Source: Hydrogenophaga sp. 2FB (GTDB taxonomy: Bacteria > Pseudomonadota > Gammaproteobacteria > Burkholderiales > Burkholderiaceae_C). From it: DNA of 64,000 nt. How positions within the stretch are numbered: position 1 is the stretch's first letter; each line of letters starts with the position of its first letter. This document shows, piece after piece, positions 1 through 7,896 of the stretch. Below the pieces are notes generated by a model. That model was not told where the DNA came from, searched no databases, and saw only the letters and a program-made list of their open reading frames with translations. Both the position numbers and the translations under genes were made by a program. Where the stretch lies: NCBI RefSeq assembly GCF_005503365.1, contig NZ_SCML01000019.1:1-64000 (forward strand), read 5' to 3'.

Positions 1-73
1 GTTGTGGCGTGGGCTTGGGCACATCGGGCACATGGGCATGCAAGCCGGTGAACGGTGAACTGCCGTGCATCAT
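1..73 (-). CDS. hypothetical protein, N-terminal fragment (runs off the window)
   Basis: This is the first 24 codons of a gene that leaves the window at base 1. Two adjacent ATG codons (73-71 and 70-68) are preceded by AAGGAG at a good distance, which is the main support. The visible protein is rich in Pro, His and Val (MHGSSPFTGLHAHVPDVPKP) and resembles no family I recognise. It starts 65 bp downstream of the ligase-like gene on the same strand and may be co-transcribed with it. Confidence 0.5.
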   Translation of the reverse strand, partial: MMHGSSPFTGLHAHVPDVPKPTPQ

Positions 74-137
74 CAGAAGCTCCTTTGCCCCGCGAGGCGG
101 TGGTGAATGGACTCGTGCGCGAGCCGCACTTGCTCGT

Positions 138-842
138 TCAGCGGCAAAGGGTGTTCCCGTCCACGGCGCTGCTGAGCATGCGCCAGTCGGCCTGCCGGCC
201 TGAGCGGTAGCGCGACGCTTTCTGCTTGGCGACAAGCCCCGGCAAGCCCAGCCGGCGCGCGGCGGACAAGAGCGTGTGCACCGGTCCCGCGAAGACCTCG
301 CTCAATCGCACGCCTTCGGACGCCGCGCCGGCCACGAGACGCTCCAGCATGCCGCGGCGCGCCACGAGCGGCGCGGCGCGCAGGTCGTAGTGGTCGAGAT
401 ACGGCAGATCGAACAGGTAGAAGCTCACGCCCTCGGTCTGATGGCGCCGCAAGGCACTGCCCAGCGCGTCGAAGTCCGGGATGCCGCGTTCGTTCAGTAC
501 CACGATCTCGCCGTCGTACCAGCCCGGCAGCAAGTGCATCGCGGCCAACTGGTCGCGCAAGGGCAGCAATTGCGCTGTCCAGTCCTCACCATCGCTGGTG
601 ATCAAACGGATGTCGTCGGCGTCGACGCGCGCCAGCACCCGGTGGCCGTCGAACAGGATTTCGTACAACCAGCCCTCGTCGTTGGCCATGGCCTCTGGTG
701 GTGCGACGCTGGCGTGCTCCGGCTCCATCCGCAGGGGCAGGGTGCACCACACCGCCTCCGCCGGAAAACGGTGCGGCGTTTCGAGCGGCAGGCCGCGCGC
801 CGGGGTGGCCAGGCGTCGGCGGGCGTGCGAGGGCTTTTTCAT
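138..842 (-). CDS. ATP-dependent DNA ligase-like adenylation domain protein, catalytic lysine absent
   Basis: The 234-residue protein matches the nucleotidyltransferase domain of LigD-type ATP-dependent DNA ligases. Visible motifs are YEILFDGHR (motif I region, residues 60-68), DGEIVVL followed by PDFDAL (motif III region), FYLFDLPYLD (motif IV region), and GLVAKQKASRYRSGR with a following Trp (motif V). It ends there, so the OB-fold domain of a full ligase is missing. In motif I the consensus is KxDG. Here the lysine position is Leu63 (codon CTG at 656-654), so it should not form the enzyme-AMP adduct. I chose the ATG at 842 because GGGAGGA lies 9 nt upstream; an upstream in-frame ATG lacks this. 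Whether it is a decayed gene or a repurposed DNA-binding protein cannot be told. Confidence 0.75.
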   Translation of the reverse strand: MKKPSHARRRLATPARGLPLETPHRFPAEAVWCTLPLRMEPEHASVAPPEAMANDEGWLYEILFDGHRVLARVDADDIRLITSDGEDWTAQLLPLRDQLAAMHLLPGWYDGEIVVLNERGIPDFDALGSALRRHQTEGVSFYLFDLPYLDHYDLRAAPLVARRGMLERLVAGAASEGVRLSEVFAGPVHTLLSAARRLGLPGLVAKQKASRYRSGRQADWRMLSSAVDGNTLCR

Positions 843-902
843 CAGACTCGGTCCTCCCTTCGCGTCAAGAGATGCCTGATTGCGCACGTCAGCAGGGCAA
901 AC

Positions 903-934
903 CATGTGCCCGCGCCCGCACCGACGGGCACATG
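903..934. promoter_or_regulatory. inverted repeat in the divergent intergenic region
   Basis: CATGTGCCCG (903-912) and CGGGCACATG (925-934) form perfect 10-bp arms around a 12-bp spacer. It lies between the ligase-like gene (minus) and the small gene at 978 (plus), where an operator or divergent promoter element is expected. No T-tract follows on either strand, so a terminator is unlikely. The function is not known. Confidence 0.4.
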
Positions 935-977
935 CATTGCCCCAACCCGGCATCCACAACATCCCTGGAGACCATCG

Positions 978-1310
978 ATGACCCGGCCAACATCACAACC
1001 GCCCCCGACGGCGCACGGCAGCGCCCCTCCCCATCCGGTGGACCGCACACCCCGCGCACCCGGCGCCTTGCCACCCTTGGACGAGGCCCAGGACCACCTG
1101 GAGTTGCCCCACGAATCGGACCAGTCCACCCACACCACGGCGCCGGCACCCGACCCGGCCATGCGCCAGGCACACAAGGACCTGAAGGAAGGCCAGGTCG
1201 ACACCGACATGCGCGCGACACCCGGTCTGGACGCGGAGCAGCGCAAGCGCTACGTGCCTGGCGCGGGTGGCCAGCCTCCGTCGCAAAAGGCGAAGTCGGC
1301 GCGCCGCTGA
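978..1310 (+). CDS. hypothetical protein, hydrophilic and proline-rich
   Basis: A 110-residue hydrophilic protein with no membrane segment or signal peptide. The N-terminal third is rich in Pro, Thr and His; the C-terminal half is charged (RQAHKDLKEGQVDTDMR) and ends in a basic KAKSARR tail. The start ATG at 978 has TGGAG 8 nt upstream. It looks like one of the small disordered proteins that accompany LigD-like genes in some Burkholderiales, but I do not recognise a named family. It ends 3 bp before the convergent gene at 1314. Confidence 0.55.
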   Translation: MTRPTSQPPPTAHGSAPPHPVDRTPRAPGALPPLDEAQDHLELPHESDQSTHTTAPAPDPAMRQAHKDLKEGQVDTDMRATPGLDAEQRKRYVPGAGGQPPSQKAKSARR

Positions 1311-1313
1311 ACC

Positions 1314-1577
1314 TCACCTCCCCGATGGATGCGGTGGCGGCGCTGGTGCATCGACCGCGGCGCCGGGATCTTCCTCACCGGCCACCGAGGCCAGCAACAC
1401 GGCCGCCGTGGGCGCGGGCGCCATCGAGCGCGTGGGCAGGCGGTCGTCGGGTGGGCGCACGCGGGGCCGGCGCGCGCGTGGGCGATGGGTGAATGCCGCC
1501 AAGACGAACACGCCCACCACCACTCCCAGCAGGGCGAGCGAGCGGTGGTGCGGCCGTGGCGCGGTGGTGTGGTGCAT
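1314..1577 (-). CDS. small single-pass membrane protein, unknown function
   Basis: An 87-residue protein with a His-rich N-terminus, one hydrophobic segment (SLALLGVVVGVFVLAAF, about residues 13-29) and an Arg/Pro-rich remainder. The start at 1577 has AAAGG 7 nt upstream, which supports translation. The low-complexity composition leaves real doubt, because G+C-rich antisense frames can look like this. It diverges from the MBL hydrolase gene across about 100 bp. Confidence 0.4.
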   Translation of the reverse strand: MHHTTAPRPHHRSLALLGVVVGVFVLAAFTHRPRARRPRVRPPDDRLPTRSMAPAPTAAVLLASVAGEEDPGAAVDAPAPPPHPSGR

Positions 1578-1681
1578 GTGCAAGCCTTTCGCGTTGTGCG
1601 GCAAGCGGCGCGCCCGCTGGCCAGGCGGGCTCTGGGCCCGTGTCACCTCCGTGGGGGGCGCGCTCCAGGTTGGATGAAATA

Positions 1682-2824
1682 ATGTCCTCCATGTCCGATA
1701 CCCCTACCCCCACCTCCGACGGCCGGCCAGACGAAGCGATCTCGGGCAGCCCTGGCGCGCCCGTCGCACTCCAATACCCCTGCGGCGAAGCGCCCGCGCC
1801 CGGCGAGGTGCGCGAGATCGCACCGGGCGTGCTCTGGCTGCGCATGCCGCTGCCGTTCGCGCTGAACCACATCAACCTCTGGGCCATCGCCGATGAAGAC
1901 GAGCGCGGCACCGGTTGGGCCGTGGTCGACACCGGTACGAAGACCCCCGAGGCGATGGCCGCCTGGCGCCAACTGATCTCCCCCACCGGCCCGCTGGCCG
2001 CCACGCCGCAGGGCGCGCGCATCACGCGCGTGTTCTGCACCCACATGCACCCCGACCACGTGGGCATGGCGGGCTGGCTCACGCGCAAGTTCCAGTGCCG
2101 GCTCTGGATGACGCGGCTCGAATACCTCACCTGCCGCACGCTGGTGGCCGACACCGGCCGCGAGGCGCCGGACGAAGCCATCGAGTTCTACCGCCGCATG
2201 GGCTGGAGCGAAGACGCGCTGGACGTGTACCGCAGCCGCTTCGGCGGCTACAGCAAGTACGTGCACATGTTGCCCGACAGCTTTCAACGGCTCACCGACG
2301 GGCAGACGCTGCGCATCGGCGCGCACGAATGGCGCGTCGTCGTCGGACGCGGCCACTCGCCCGAACACGCCTGCCTGGTGAGCGACGCGCTGGGCGTGAT
2401 GGTCTCGGGCGACCAGGTGTTGCCGCGCATCTCGTCGAACGTGAGCGTGTTCCCCACCGAGCCCGAGGCCGACCCGCTGGGCGACTGGATCGAGAGCATC
2501 GAACGCCTGCGCGCCACGCTGAGCGACGAGCTGCTGGTGCTGCCCGCGCACGGCGACCCGTTTCGCGGCCTGCACGCGCGCCTGGACCGACTGGCACAGG
2601 GGCACGAGCGCGGCCTGCAACGGCTGCGGCGCACGCTGGCCGAATCGCCCAAGCGCACGGTCGACGTGTTCGGTGCCCTCTTCGCGCGCGCGATCGAAGG
2701 CGACAGCGATCTGCTGGGCATGGCCACGGGCGAAGGCGTGGCCCACCTCAACCACCTGATCTCGCGCGGCGAAGCGGTGCGCGAGAGCGGGGCCGATGGC
2801 GTGTACCACTACCGCATGGCGTAA
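1682..2824 (+). CDS. MBL-fold metallo-hydrolase
   Basis: A 380-residue metallo-beta-lactamase-fold hydrolase. The metal-binding signature THMHPDHVG gives His121, His123, Asp125 and His126. Further ligands are likely in GRGHSPEHACL (third His) and VSGDQVLP (bridging Asp). A C-terminal helical region of about 90 residues follows LPAHGDPFRGL, as in the glyoxalase-II-like and lactonase-like MBL proteins of Proteobacteria that act on thioesters or lactones. The substrate cannot be read from the sequence. The start is uncertain: ATG at 1682 has only a weak ribosome-binding site, and ATG 1691 is the alternative. Its last 16 bases overlap the convergent FAD gene. Confidence 0.85.
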   Translation: MSSMSDTPTPTSDGRPDEAISGSPGAPVALQYPCGEAPAPGEVREIAPGVLWLRMPLPFALNHINLWAIADEDERGTGWAVVDTGTKTPEAMAAWRQLISPTGPLAATPQGARITRVFCTHMHPDHVGMAGWLTRKFQCRLWMTRLEYLTCRTLVADTGREAPDEAIEFYRRMGWSEDALDVYRSRFGGYSKYVHMLPDSFQRLTDGQTLRIGAHEWRVVVGRGHSPEHACLVSDALGVMVSGDQVLPRISSNVSVFPTEPEADPLGDWIESIERLRATLSDELLVLPAHGDPFRGLHARLDRLAQGHERGLQRLRRTLAESPKRTVDVFGALFARAIEGDSDLLGMATGEGVAHLNHLISRGEAVRESGADGVYHYRMA

Positions 2825-4266
2825 GCCTGGGCCGTGTCGACAGCGGCCGTGTCCGCATCGGCCTGGCGCAGGTACACGCCCTGCCTCACCAGCTCGGCCT
2901 GCAAGGCCGCAACGGACAACGCGCGCGGCGCCACGCCCGCGCGCACCGCCAAAGCCGCCGCCGCGCCCGCCGCCTGGCCGGTGAGCCAGCATTGCGGTAT
3001 CTCGCGCATGAAGCCGTGCGAATTGCGGTCACACGAGATGTGCCGTCCGCACGCGAGCAGCCCATCGAGTTCCTTGGGCACCAGCGCGCCGTAGGGAATG
3101 GAGATGTTGGGAAATTTCGGGCTCACGGCCGGTGACACCGCCACCTCGTCGGGCAGTGGCGTGCCTTCGCTCCAGCGCGAACGCAGCACCGCGTCCACGC
3201 CCACCAGGCGGCGCGTGTGGCGCACGCCGATCTGCGGTGCGCTGGTGAGCATGTAGGCCTGCTCGAAACCAGGCGCGTGCCGGCGGTAGAAGTCCAGGTG
3301 CGACTGCATGGCGCGGTGCGAGCGGATCTCCACCTCGGACAGGTCGTCCACATTGAGCCCGCTGTAGCCGGACTGGCGCGGCCCCATGAACAGCGCGATG
3401 TCGTCGCGCCAGCTCACGTAGGGTTTCTCGAACAGGCCGCAGTCGATCCGGCCCTTGGCCATGAAGGCCGAGAAACCGTCGGGATTGCCCTGGCGGAAGT
3501 TGATCCATTGCGCCATGTCGACGCCGCCGAACAGCCACGCGGTGTTCATGCAGTGGTGCGCGTCGTTCTGCTCGATGTCGCTGTCGTAGGCCGCGCCGGC
3601 GCGCGCGAAGATGTCGCCGTCGCCGGTGGCGTCGATCACCACCTTGGCGCGGATCGCCATGCGGCCTTCCTTGCTCTCGAAGATCACGCCGGCCGCCGCG
3701 CTGTTTTCCATCAAAGGCACGCAGGCCCACGAGTGGTACACCAGCCGCACGCCACGCTCGAGCAGCATCTCCTGCGACGCGAGCTTGAGCCGCTCGGGGT
3801 CGATGGTGGGCGACCAGGTGACGATGCCGTGCCACGCGGCGGTGCGCATGGACCAGTGGCGCGCGCGCTCGGCGTCCTGGCTGCCCCACTCCGGCACCGT
3901 GGGCCCGGCGATGGCGTCGGCCGGCAGGCGGCCGAGCACCTCTTCGGCAAAACCGCGGATGACGAGTTCGCCCGCCCAGTCGGTCATGCGGTCGATCCAG
4001 ATCACCAGGCCACCCGTGGCCAGGCCGCCCAGGTGGTTGTAGCGCTCCAGCAGCGTCACGCGCGCGCCCGCGGCGGCGGCCGCAGCGGCAGCCGCGCTGC
4101 CCGAAGGCCCGCCGCCCACCACCACCACATCGGTCTCGTGGTAGACCGGCAGCTCGCGCTGCGCCTCGGTCACGCTGCCCGTGCCGTTGCGCGGCGTGCC
4201 GCCCGCTTCGCGCTCGAAGACGTCGGCGGTGAGGATGCGTTCTTCGGTCCGTTCGATGATCTTCAT
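2809..4266 (-). CDS. FAD-dependent oxidoreductase (FAD_oxidored family)
   Basis: A 485-residue flavoprotein. The dinucleotide-binding fingerprint DVVVVGGGPSGSAAA lies at residues 46-60, then an ERYNHLGG turn, an ATGDGDIFARAG second FAD motif, and a C-terminal LACGRHISCDRNSHG followed by TGQAAGAAAALA. The order matches the family of FAD-dependent oxidoreductases related to fumarate reductase and thiazole-synthesis flavoproteins. The likely role is oxidation or reduction of a small organic substrate in the cytoplasm. It starts 4 bp after the porin gene on the same strand, so the two are co-transcribed, which suggests a substrate entering through that porin. The start at 4266 gives a compact N-terminus; a longer form would intrude into the porin gene. 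Confidence 0.85.
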   Translation of the reverse strand: MKIIERTEERILTADVFEREAGGTPRNGTGSVTEAQRELPVYHETDVVVVGGGPSGSAAAAAAAAAGARVTLLERYNHLGGLATGGLVIWIDRMTDWAGELVIRGFAEEVLGRLPADAIAGPTVPEWGSQDAERARHWSMRTAAWHGIVTWSPTIDPERLKLASQEMLLERGVRLVYHSWACVPLMENSAAAGVIFESKEGRMAIRAKVVIDATGDGDIFARAGAAYDSDIEQNDAHHCMNTAWLFGGVDMAQWINFRQGNPDGFSAFMAKGRIDCGLFEKPYVSWRDDIALFMGPRQSGYSGLNVDDLSEVEIRSHRAMQSHLDFYRRHAPGFEQAYMLTSAPQIGVRHTRRLVGVDAVLRSRWSEGTPLPDEVAVSPAVSPKFPNISIPYGALVPKELDGLLACGRHISCDRNSHGFMREIPQCWLTGQAAGAAAALAVRAGVAPRALSVAALQAELVRQGVYLRQADADTAAVDTAQAYAMR

Positions 4267-4270
4267 GGCG

Positions 4271-5365
4271 TCAAAACACCTTTCGCATGCCCACGAGGAA
4301 GGCGCGTGGGTCCGCGCCGAATACAGCACCACCGGTGCGCTGCGATCCGGTGTTGAGCGGCAGGCGCACGTTGGCGTCGTTGCTCACGCGGCCGTGCGCG
4401 GCGTACAGGAAGGCGGTGCGCGAGAGCGTGTAGGTGTAGGAGATACCGTAGGTCAATGCATCGCCCGCGCCTCGGCCCACCACGTCCATGCGGGTGCGCG
4501 CCATCTGCACGTTGATCTGTCCGCGCCCGATGGTGTAACCCGCGCCGATCCACATGGCGCGGCTCTTGTCGATGGCGTCGGCCGTGGCCGTGACGGGGTC
4601 GGTGTTCCAGAAACCGAGGTTGACGGTGAAGGGCGCGAAGGCGTATTCGATGCCGCCGCCGCTCTCCTTGAACGACGTGGTGGCGGTGGCCGAGCCGGGC
4701 ACCAGGTCCTTGCGCGTGGTGGCGGCCAGGCTGGCGAACAACCCGCCCTGCTTGTACTCGACCGAGACCGACGTCACGCGCCCGAGGTCTTTCACCGTGG
4801 CGCTCTCGGCGCCCAGCGTGTAGCCGAACTTGCCGGTGAAGCCCCCGAACGACGGCGTGTTGTAGAAGATGCCGTTGTTGGCGCGCGTGATGGCGATCTG
4901 GCTCGGCGTGGAGACGGTGCCTGGCAGGCCGTAGCGGAAGCGGTCCGTCTGCACCAGCGTCCAGAAGCCGGGCACGTAGTCGCGTCCGAGCGTGAGTTCG
5001 CCGAAGCCACCCTGCAGGCCGACGATGGAGCGGCGCGCGAAGAAGGTGCCCGCCGGTTCGCCCAGGGTCAACGAGGCGCCGGTGTCGGCCGCGAACGCGG
5101 CCTCGACGTTGGCGATGGCGCGCAGGCCACCGCCCAGGTCTTCGCTCACGCGAATGCCGAAGCGGTTGGCCGCCTGGTTGCCGGTGTTGAGTTGCGTGAC
5201 GCTGCGCGCGCCCGGCGCGCCGGTGGTGCCGACCTCGATGCCGGCGTCCATCACGCCGTAGATCTGCGCGCTGGAACCGCTGTCCTGCGCGGCGGCGGTG
5301 TGCGCCACCAGGGCCAGCGCCACCAGGCCTGCGGCGTGGCCCGCAACCCGCGAATTGCTCTTCAT
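4271..5365 (-). CDS. Gram-negative porin (Burkholderia/Neisseria-type, Porin_4)
   Basis: A 364-residue outer-membrane protein. It has a signal peptide with a cleavage site after HTAAAQ (about residue 27), an N-terminal strand SSAQIYGVMDAGIEV typical of the family, many alternating beta-strand patterns, the loop-3 type region PGFWTLVQTDRFRYG, and a C-terminal Phe (MRKVF) used for outer-membrane insertion. Length is normal. It lies between the LysR gene and the FAD oxidoreductase, all on the minus strand, and probably admits the aromatic acid handled by this cluster. Confidence 0.92.
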   Translation of the reverse strand: MKSNSRVAGHAAGLVALALVAHTAAAQDSGSSAQIYGVMDAGIEVGTTGAPGARSVTQLNTGNQAANRFGIRVSEDLGGGLRAIANVEAAFAADTGASLTLGEPAGTFFARRSIVGLQGGFGELTLGRDYVPGFWTLVQTDRFRYGLPGTVSTPSQIAITRANNGIFYNTPSFGGFTGKFGYTLGAESATVKDLGRVTSVSVEYKQGGLFASLAATTRKDLVPGSATATTSFKESGGGIEYAFAPFTVNLGFWNTDPVTATADAIDKSRAMWIGAGYTIGRGQINVQMARTRMDVVGRGAGDALTYGISYTYTLSRTAFLYAAHGRVSNDANVRLPLNTGSQRTGGAVFGADPRAFLVGMRKVF

Positions 5366-5479
5366 TGTGTGTCTCCGATGTGTATGGCAGATGCCAGCCG
5401 GAAGACTATCGGCGGGCCGCCTCGAAGACCAATGACTTCAGAGCGCGCGACTTGCGCTTTGTTTATTGCACGCCGTTTT

Positions 5480-6700
5480 TCAGGTCGGGCGATCGTGGTC
5501 CTGCGCCAGCATCTCGACGAAGGACAGCTGGCCTACCGTGGGCTCGGCATCGCTGCGCGTGGCCACGCCCAGGGTGAGCTCGGCGCCCGACAGATCCACC
5601 GGCAGGATGGACAGGCTGCCGGACGCGACGTCGAACGCCACCTGCGAGCGCGGCAGGATGGACACGCGGTCGCTTTGCAGCAGCACCGCGCGCGCCGTGG
5701 CCACGCTGTTGGTCTCGATCGCGCCGTGGGGCGTGGACAGGCCCGCCTTGAGCATGGCCTTCTCGAACGTGTTGTGTGTCGAGGTGCGGCGAAACGGCAC
5801 GATCCATTGCGCTTTTTCCAGCGCGCCCACGGCCAGCCCGGTCTGCTGCGTCAGCGGATGCCCGGCGCGCACCACGGCCACCAGGTGGTCGCTCACCATC
5901 GCGCGCTGCAACACCTGCGGGTTCGGTGTGGGCAACAGCGTGCCCACGATCAGGTCGATCTCGCCGCAGATCAAGCCGGTCAACAGCGCGTCGTACTGCG
6001 CCTCCACCACCGCCAGGCGGATGTCCGGGTAGCGCTGCGAAAACCGCCCGGCCACCGCCGCCAGCATGCCGGCGCCGCTGAGCGGCAGGCAGCCGACCAC
6101 AAGCGATCCGCGGGTTTCGCCTTCGCGCTGCGCCAGGTCGCTCTCGATGTGGCGCACCTCGCTGGCATAGAGCTTGAAGGCGCGGATGACGATTTCGCCC
6201 GCGAGGGTCGGCACCATGCCGCGCGAGGTGCGGGCAAAGAGGGCCTCGTCCATCGACTGCTCCAGGTCGCGCAGTGCGGCATTCACCGCCGGCTGCGAAA
6301 TCCCCAGGGTGCGCGCCGCGCTGGTCTCGGAGCGGTGGTCGCCGATCTGCGGAACGATGGTGATGTGGCGCTGCGCCAGGCGTCCTGCATAACCGCTGCG
6401 CGCGCGGACAACGCCCTGCGCCGAAGGCAGGCGGCGGATCTCATCTTCGGAATGGCCGAGGTAAGCGAAGGCGCGCGCGGTGCGCCGCTGCAGGATGGCG
6501 CCGACGTCGGTCAGCACCATGCCACGGCTGCTGCGGATGAACAGCGGACAACCGATGTCTTCTTCGAGCGACTTGAGCGACCGGCTCACGGCCGACTGCG
6601 TGAGAAAGAGCGCGTCGGCCGCGGCGTTCACATTGCCGCGCGAGGCCAGCTGCGTGAACACGCGCAGCTTCTTGATGTTGAGTTCGACGGAAGGCTTCAT
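5480..6700 (-). CDS. LysR-type regulator with two tandem HTH domains
   Basis: At 406 residues this is about 100 longer than a usual LysR regulator. The extra length is a second winged-helix domain. HTH 1 covers about residues 10-70 (LFLTQSAVSRSLKSLEE, then RGMVLTDVG). HTH 2 covers about 113-172 (LGISQPAVNAALRDLEQ, then RGMVPTLAGE). A single effector-binding domain follows (about 185-395: GSLVVGCLPLSGAGML, DLIVGTL). Tandem-HTH LysR proteins are known in Proteobacteria, some near aromatic pathways, so this is rare but not unique. It sits downstream of the Rieske-hydrolase-SnoaL genes and upstream of the porin, and probably controls this catabolic block. The two HTHs suggest bridging of two operators. 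Confidence 0.9.
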   Translation of the reverse strand: MKPSVELNIKKLRVFTQLASRGNVNAAADALFLTQSAVSRSLKSLEEDIGCPLFIRSSRGMVLTDVGAILQRRTARAFAYLGHSEDEIRRLPSAQGVVRARSGYAGRLAQRHITIVPQIGDHRSETSAARTLGISQPAVNAALRDLEQSMDEALFARTSRGMVPTLAGEIVIRAFKLYASEVRHIESDLAQREGETRGSLVVGCLPLSGAGMLAAVAGRFSQRYPDIRLAVVEAQYDALLTGLICGEIDLIVGTLLPTPNPQVLQRAMVSDHLVAVVRAGHPLTQQTGLAVGALEKAQWIVPFRRTSTHNTFEKAMLKAGLSTPHGAIETNSVATARAVLLQSDRVSILPRSQVAFDVASGSLSILPVDLSGAELTLGVATRSDAEPTVGQLSFVEMLAQDHDRPT

Positions 6701-6736
6701 CGTGTCAGCGCGAATCCTTCGCCGTGGGGGATCGGA

Positions 6737-7168
6737 TCAGGCTGGCGTTTGTGGTGGGGTCCAGAGGAACTGGAAGCATGCCACGCGTTGCACGATCTGC
6801 CACTTGTGGGCAACCCGCACCAGGCGGTCTTCGAAACTGCCCACCGCCTGGCTTTGCGGGGGCACGGGGCCATGGGTCTCACCGCGCAGGCCCTGGAACA
6901 GCAGCACCCGGCTGAACACGTTCATCTCGTCCTCGGACACGGCGTGACCATCGGTGTCGGCGATCACATGCACCGTGAGGCGGTGGGGGTCGCGCTGCGC
7001 GTAGGCATCGCGAATGGCCTGGCGGCCTTCAAGGCGTTGCCCGGAAGGCCGGACCAGCACGGCGTCGGGTGCGAAACAGTCGCACAGGTCGTCGAGCGCG
7101 TTCGCGTCGACGCAGCGCGCGGTGCGGCGCACCACGGCCACGCAGGCCGCCAGGTCCTCCGCGCTCAC
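6737..7168 (-). CDS. SnoaL-like / NTF2-fold protein
   Basis: A 143-residue cone-shaped-fold protein of the SnoaL-like (NTF2) superfamily. Supporting features are an N-terminal helix pair with CVDANALDDLCDCFAPDAV, the EGRQAIRDAY turn, an HVIADTDGHAVSEDEMNVFSR strand region and a C-terminal VAHKWQIVQRV strand. Such proteins act as small hydratases or isomerases, or as beta-like partners of ring-hydroxylating oxygenases. The start is GTG at 7168, overlapping the stop of the upstream hydrolase gene by 4 bp (GTGA), so translation is probably coupled. A role with the Rieske enzyme of the same operon is inference. Confidence 0.8.
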   Translation of the reverse strand: MSAEDLAACVAVVRRTARCVDANALDDLCDCFAPDAVLVRPSGQRLEGRQAIRDAYAQRDPHRLTVHVIADTDGHAVSEDEMNVFSRVLLFQGLRGETHGPVPPQSQAVGSFEDRLVRVAHKWQIVQRVACFQFLWTPPQTPA

Positions 7169-7896
7169 CGCGCGTCTCCGTCAACCGTCCTTTGCAGCCA
7201 ACCCAGAATGGCCTGCGCCATGAGCGCGGGCTGCTCCATCGGCAGCATGTGCCCGGCCGCCTCGACGATCTGCAATTCCCCCCGCGCCACGATGCGGTGG
7301 ATGGCCGCGTGCCGCGCGGGCGGGCTCCAGACGTCCTGCGCGCCACACAGCAGCAGCGTGGGCGCCTGCAGCGCCGCGAGCGTGGGCGTGGCGTCGGGCC
7401 GGCCCAGCAAGGCCTGCACGTGGCCTTCGAAGGTCTCGGGGGTGTGGCGCGCGATCATGTCCACGATCTCGGCCTCGATCGGTGAGCCGAGGTTCTCGGG
7501 CCGCACCATGCCCTGCACCCAGGCCCGCCCCATGGCGCGCATGCCGTCGGTGCGCGCCAGCGCCACCAGTTTCGCGCGGCCCGCGCGCTCCAGTTCGCCG
7601 GCCTCGCCATCGGCGAGCGGCTGGTGGCCGGTGCTCGCCAGCACCAGGCCACGCACGGCAGGCCCGAGCTGGCGCGCCACTTCGATCGCCACACGACCGC
7701 CCATGGAATGGCCGATCAGCGTCACGCGGCGCCCCGCGGCGGCGGCCACCACGCGCTGTGCCATGTCAGCGATCGATCGCGCGTTCGGGTAGGTGATCAC
7801 CTGGCCGGGGTGCTCGAAGCGTGTGCGCACGCCGGTCCACACCGCTTCGTCGCACACCAGGCCTGGCAGCCAGATCAACGCAGGCTCGTCGCGCAT
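7165..7896 (-). CDS. alpha/beta-fold hydrolase
   Basis: A 243-residue alpha/beta hydrolase with the nucleophile elbow GHSMGG, an acid residue in CGAQDVWSPP and a catalytic His in EAAGHMLPMEQP. The oxyanion region is WLPGLVCDEAVW near the N-terminus. The ATG at 7896 overlaps the stop of the reductase gene (TGATG), and its own stop overlaps the next GTG. It is therefore embedded in the aromatic operon, where such enzymes cleave esters of aromatic acids or ring-fission products. The exact substrate is not evident. Confidence 0.88.
   Translation of the reverse strand: MRDEPALIWLPGLVCDEAVWTGVRTRFEHPGQVITYPNARSIADMAQRVVAAAAGRRVTLIGHSMGGRVAIEVARQLGPAVRGLVLASTGHQPLADGEAGELERAGRAKLVALARTDGMRAMGRAWVQGMVRPENLGSPIEAEIVDMIARHTPETFEGHVQALLGRPDATPTLAALQAPTLLLCGAQDVWSPPARHAAIHRIVARGELQIVEAAGHMLPMEQPALMAQAILGWLQRTVDGDAR

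Noticed and set aside
4181..7792. 1200-codon plus-strand open frame across the porin, LysR, SnoaL and hydrolase genes
   Set aside because: It runs opposite four well-supported genes and crosses their boundaries. The translation has the composition of a shadow frame and no domain.
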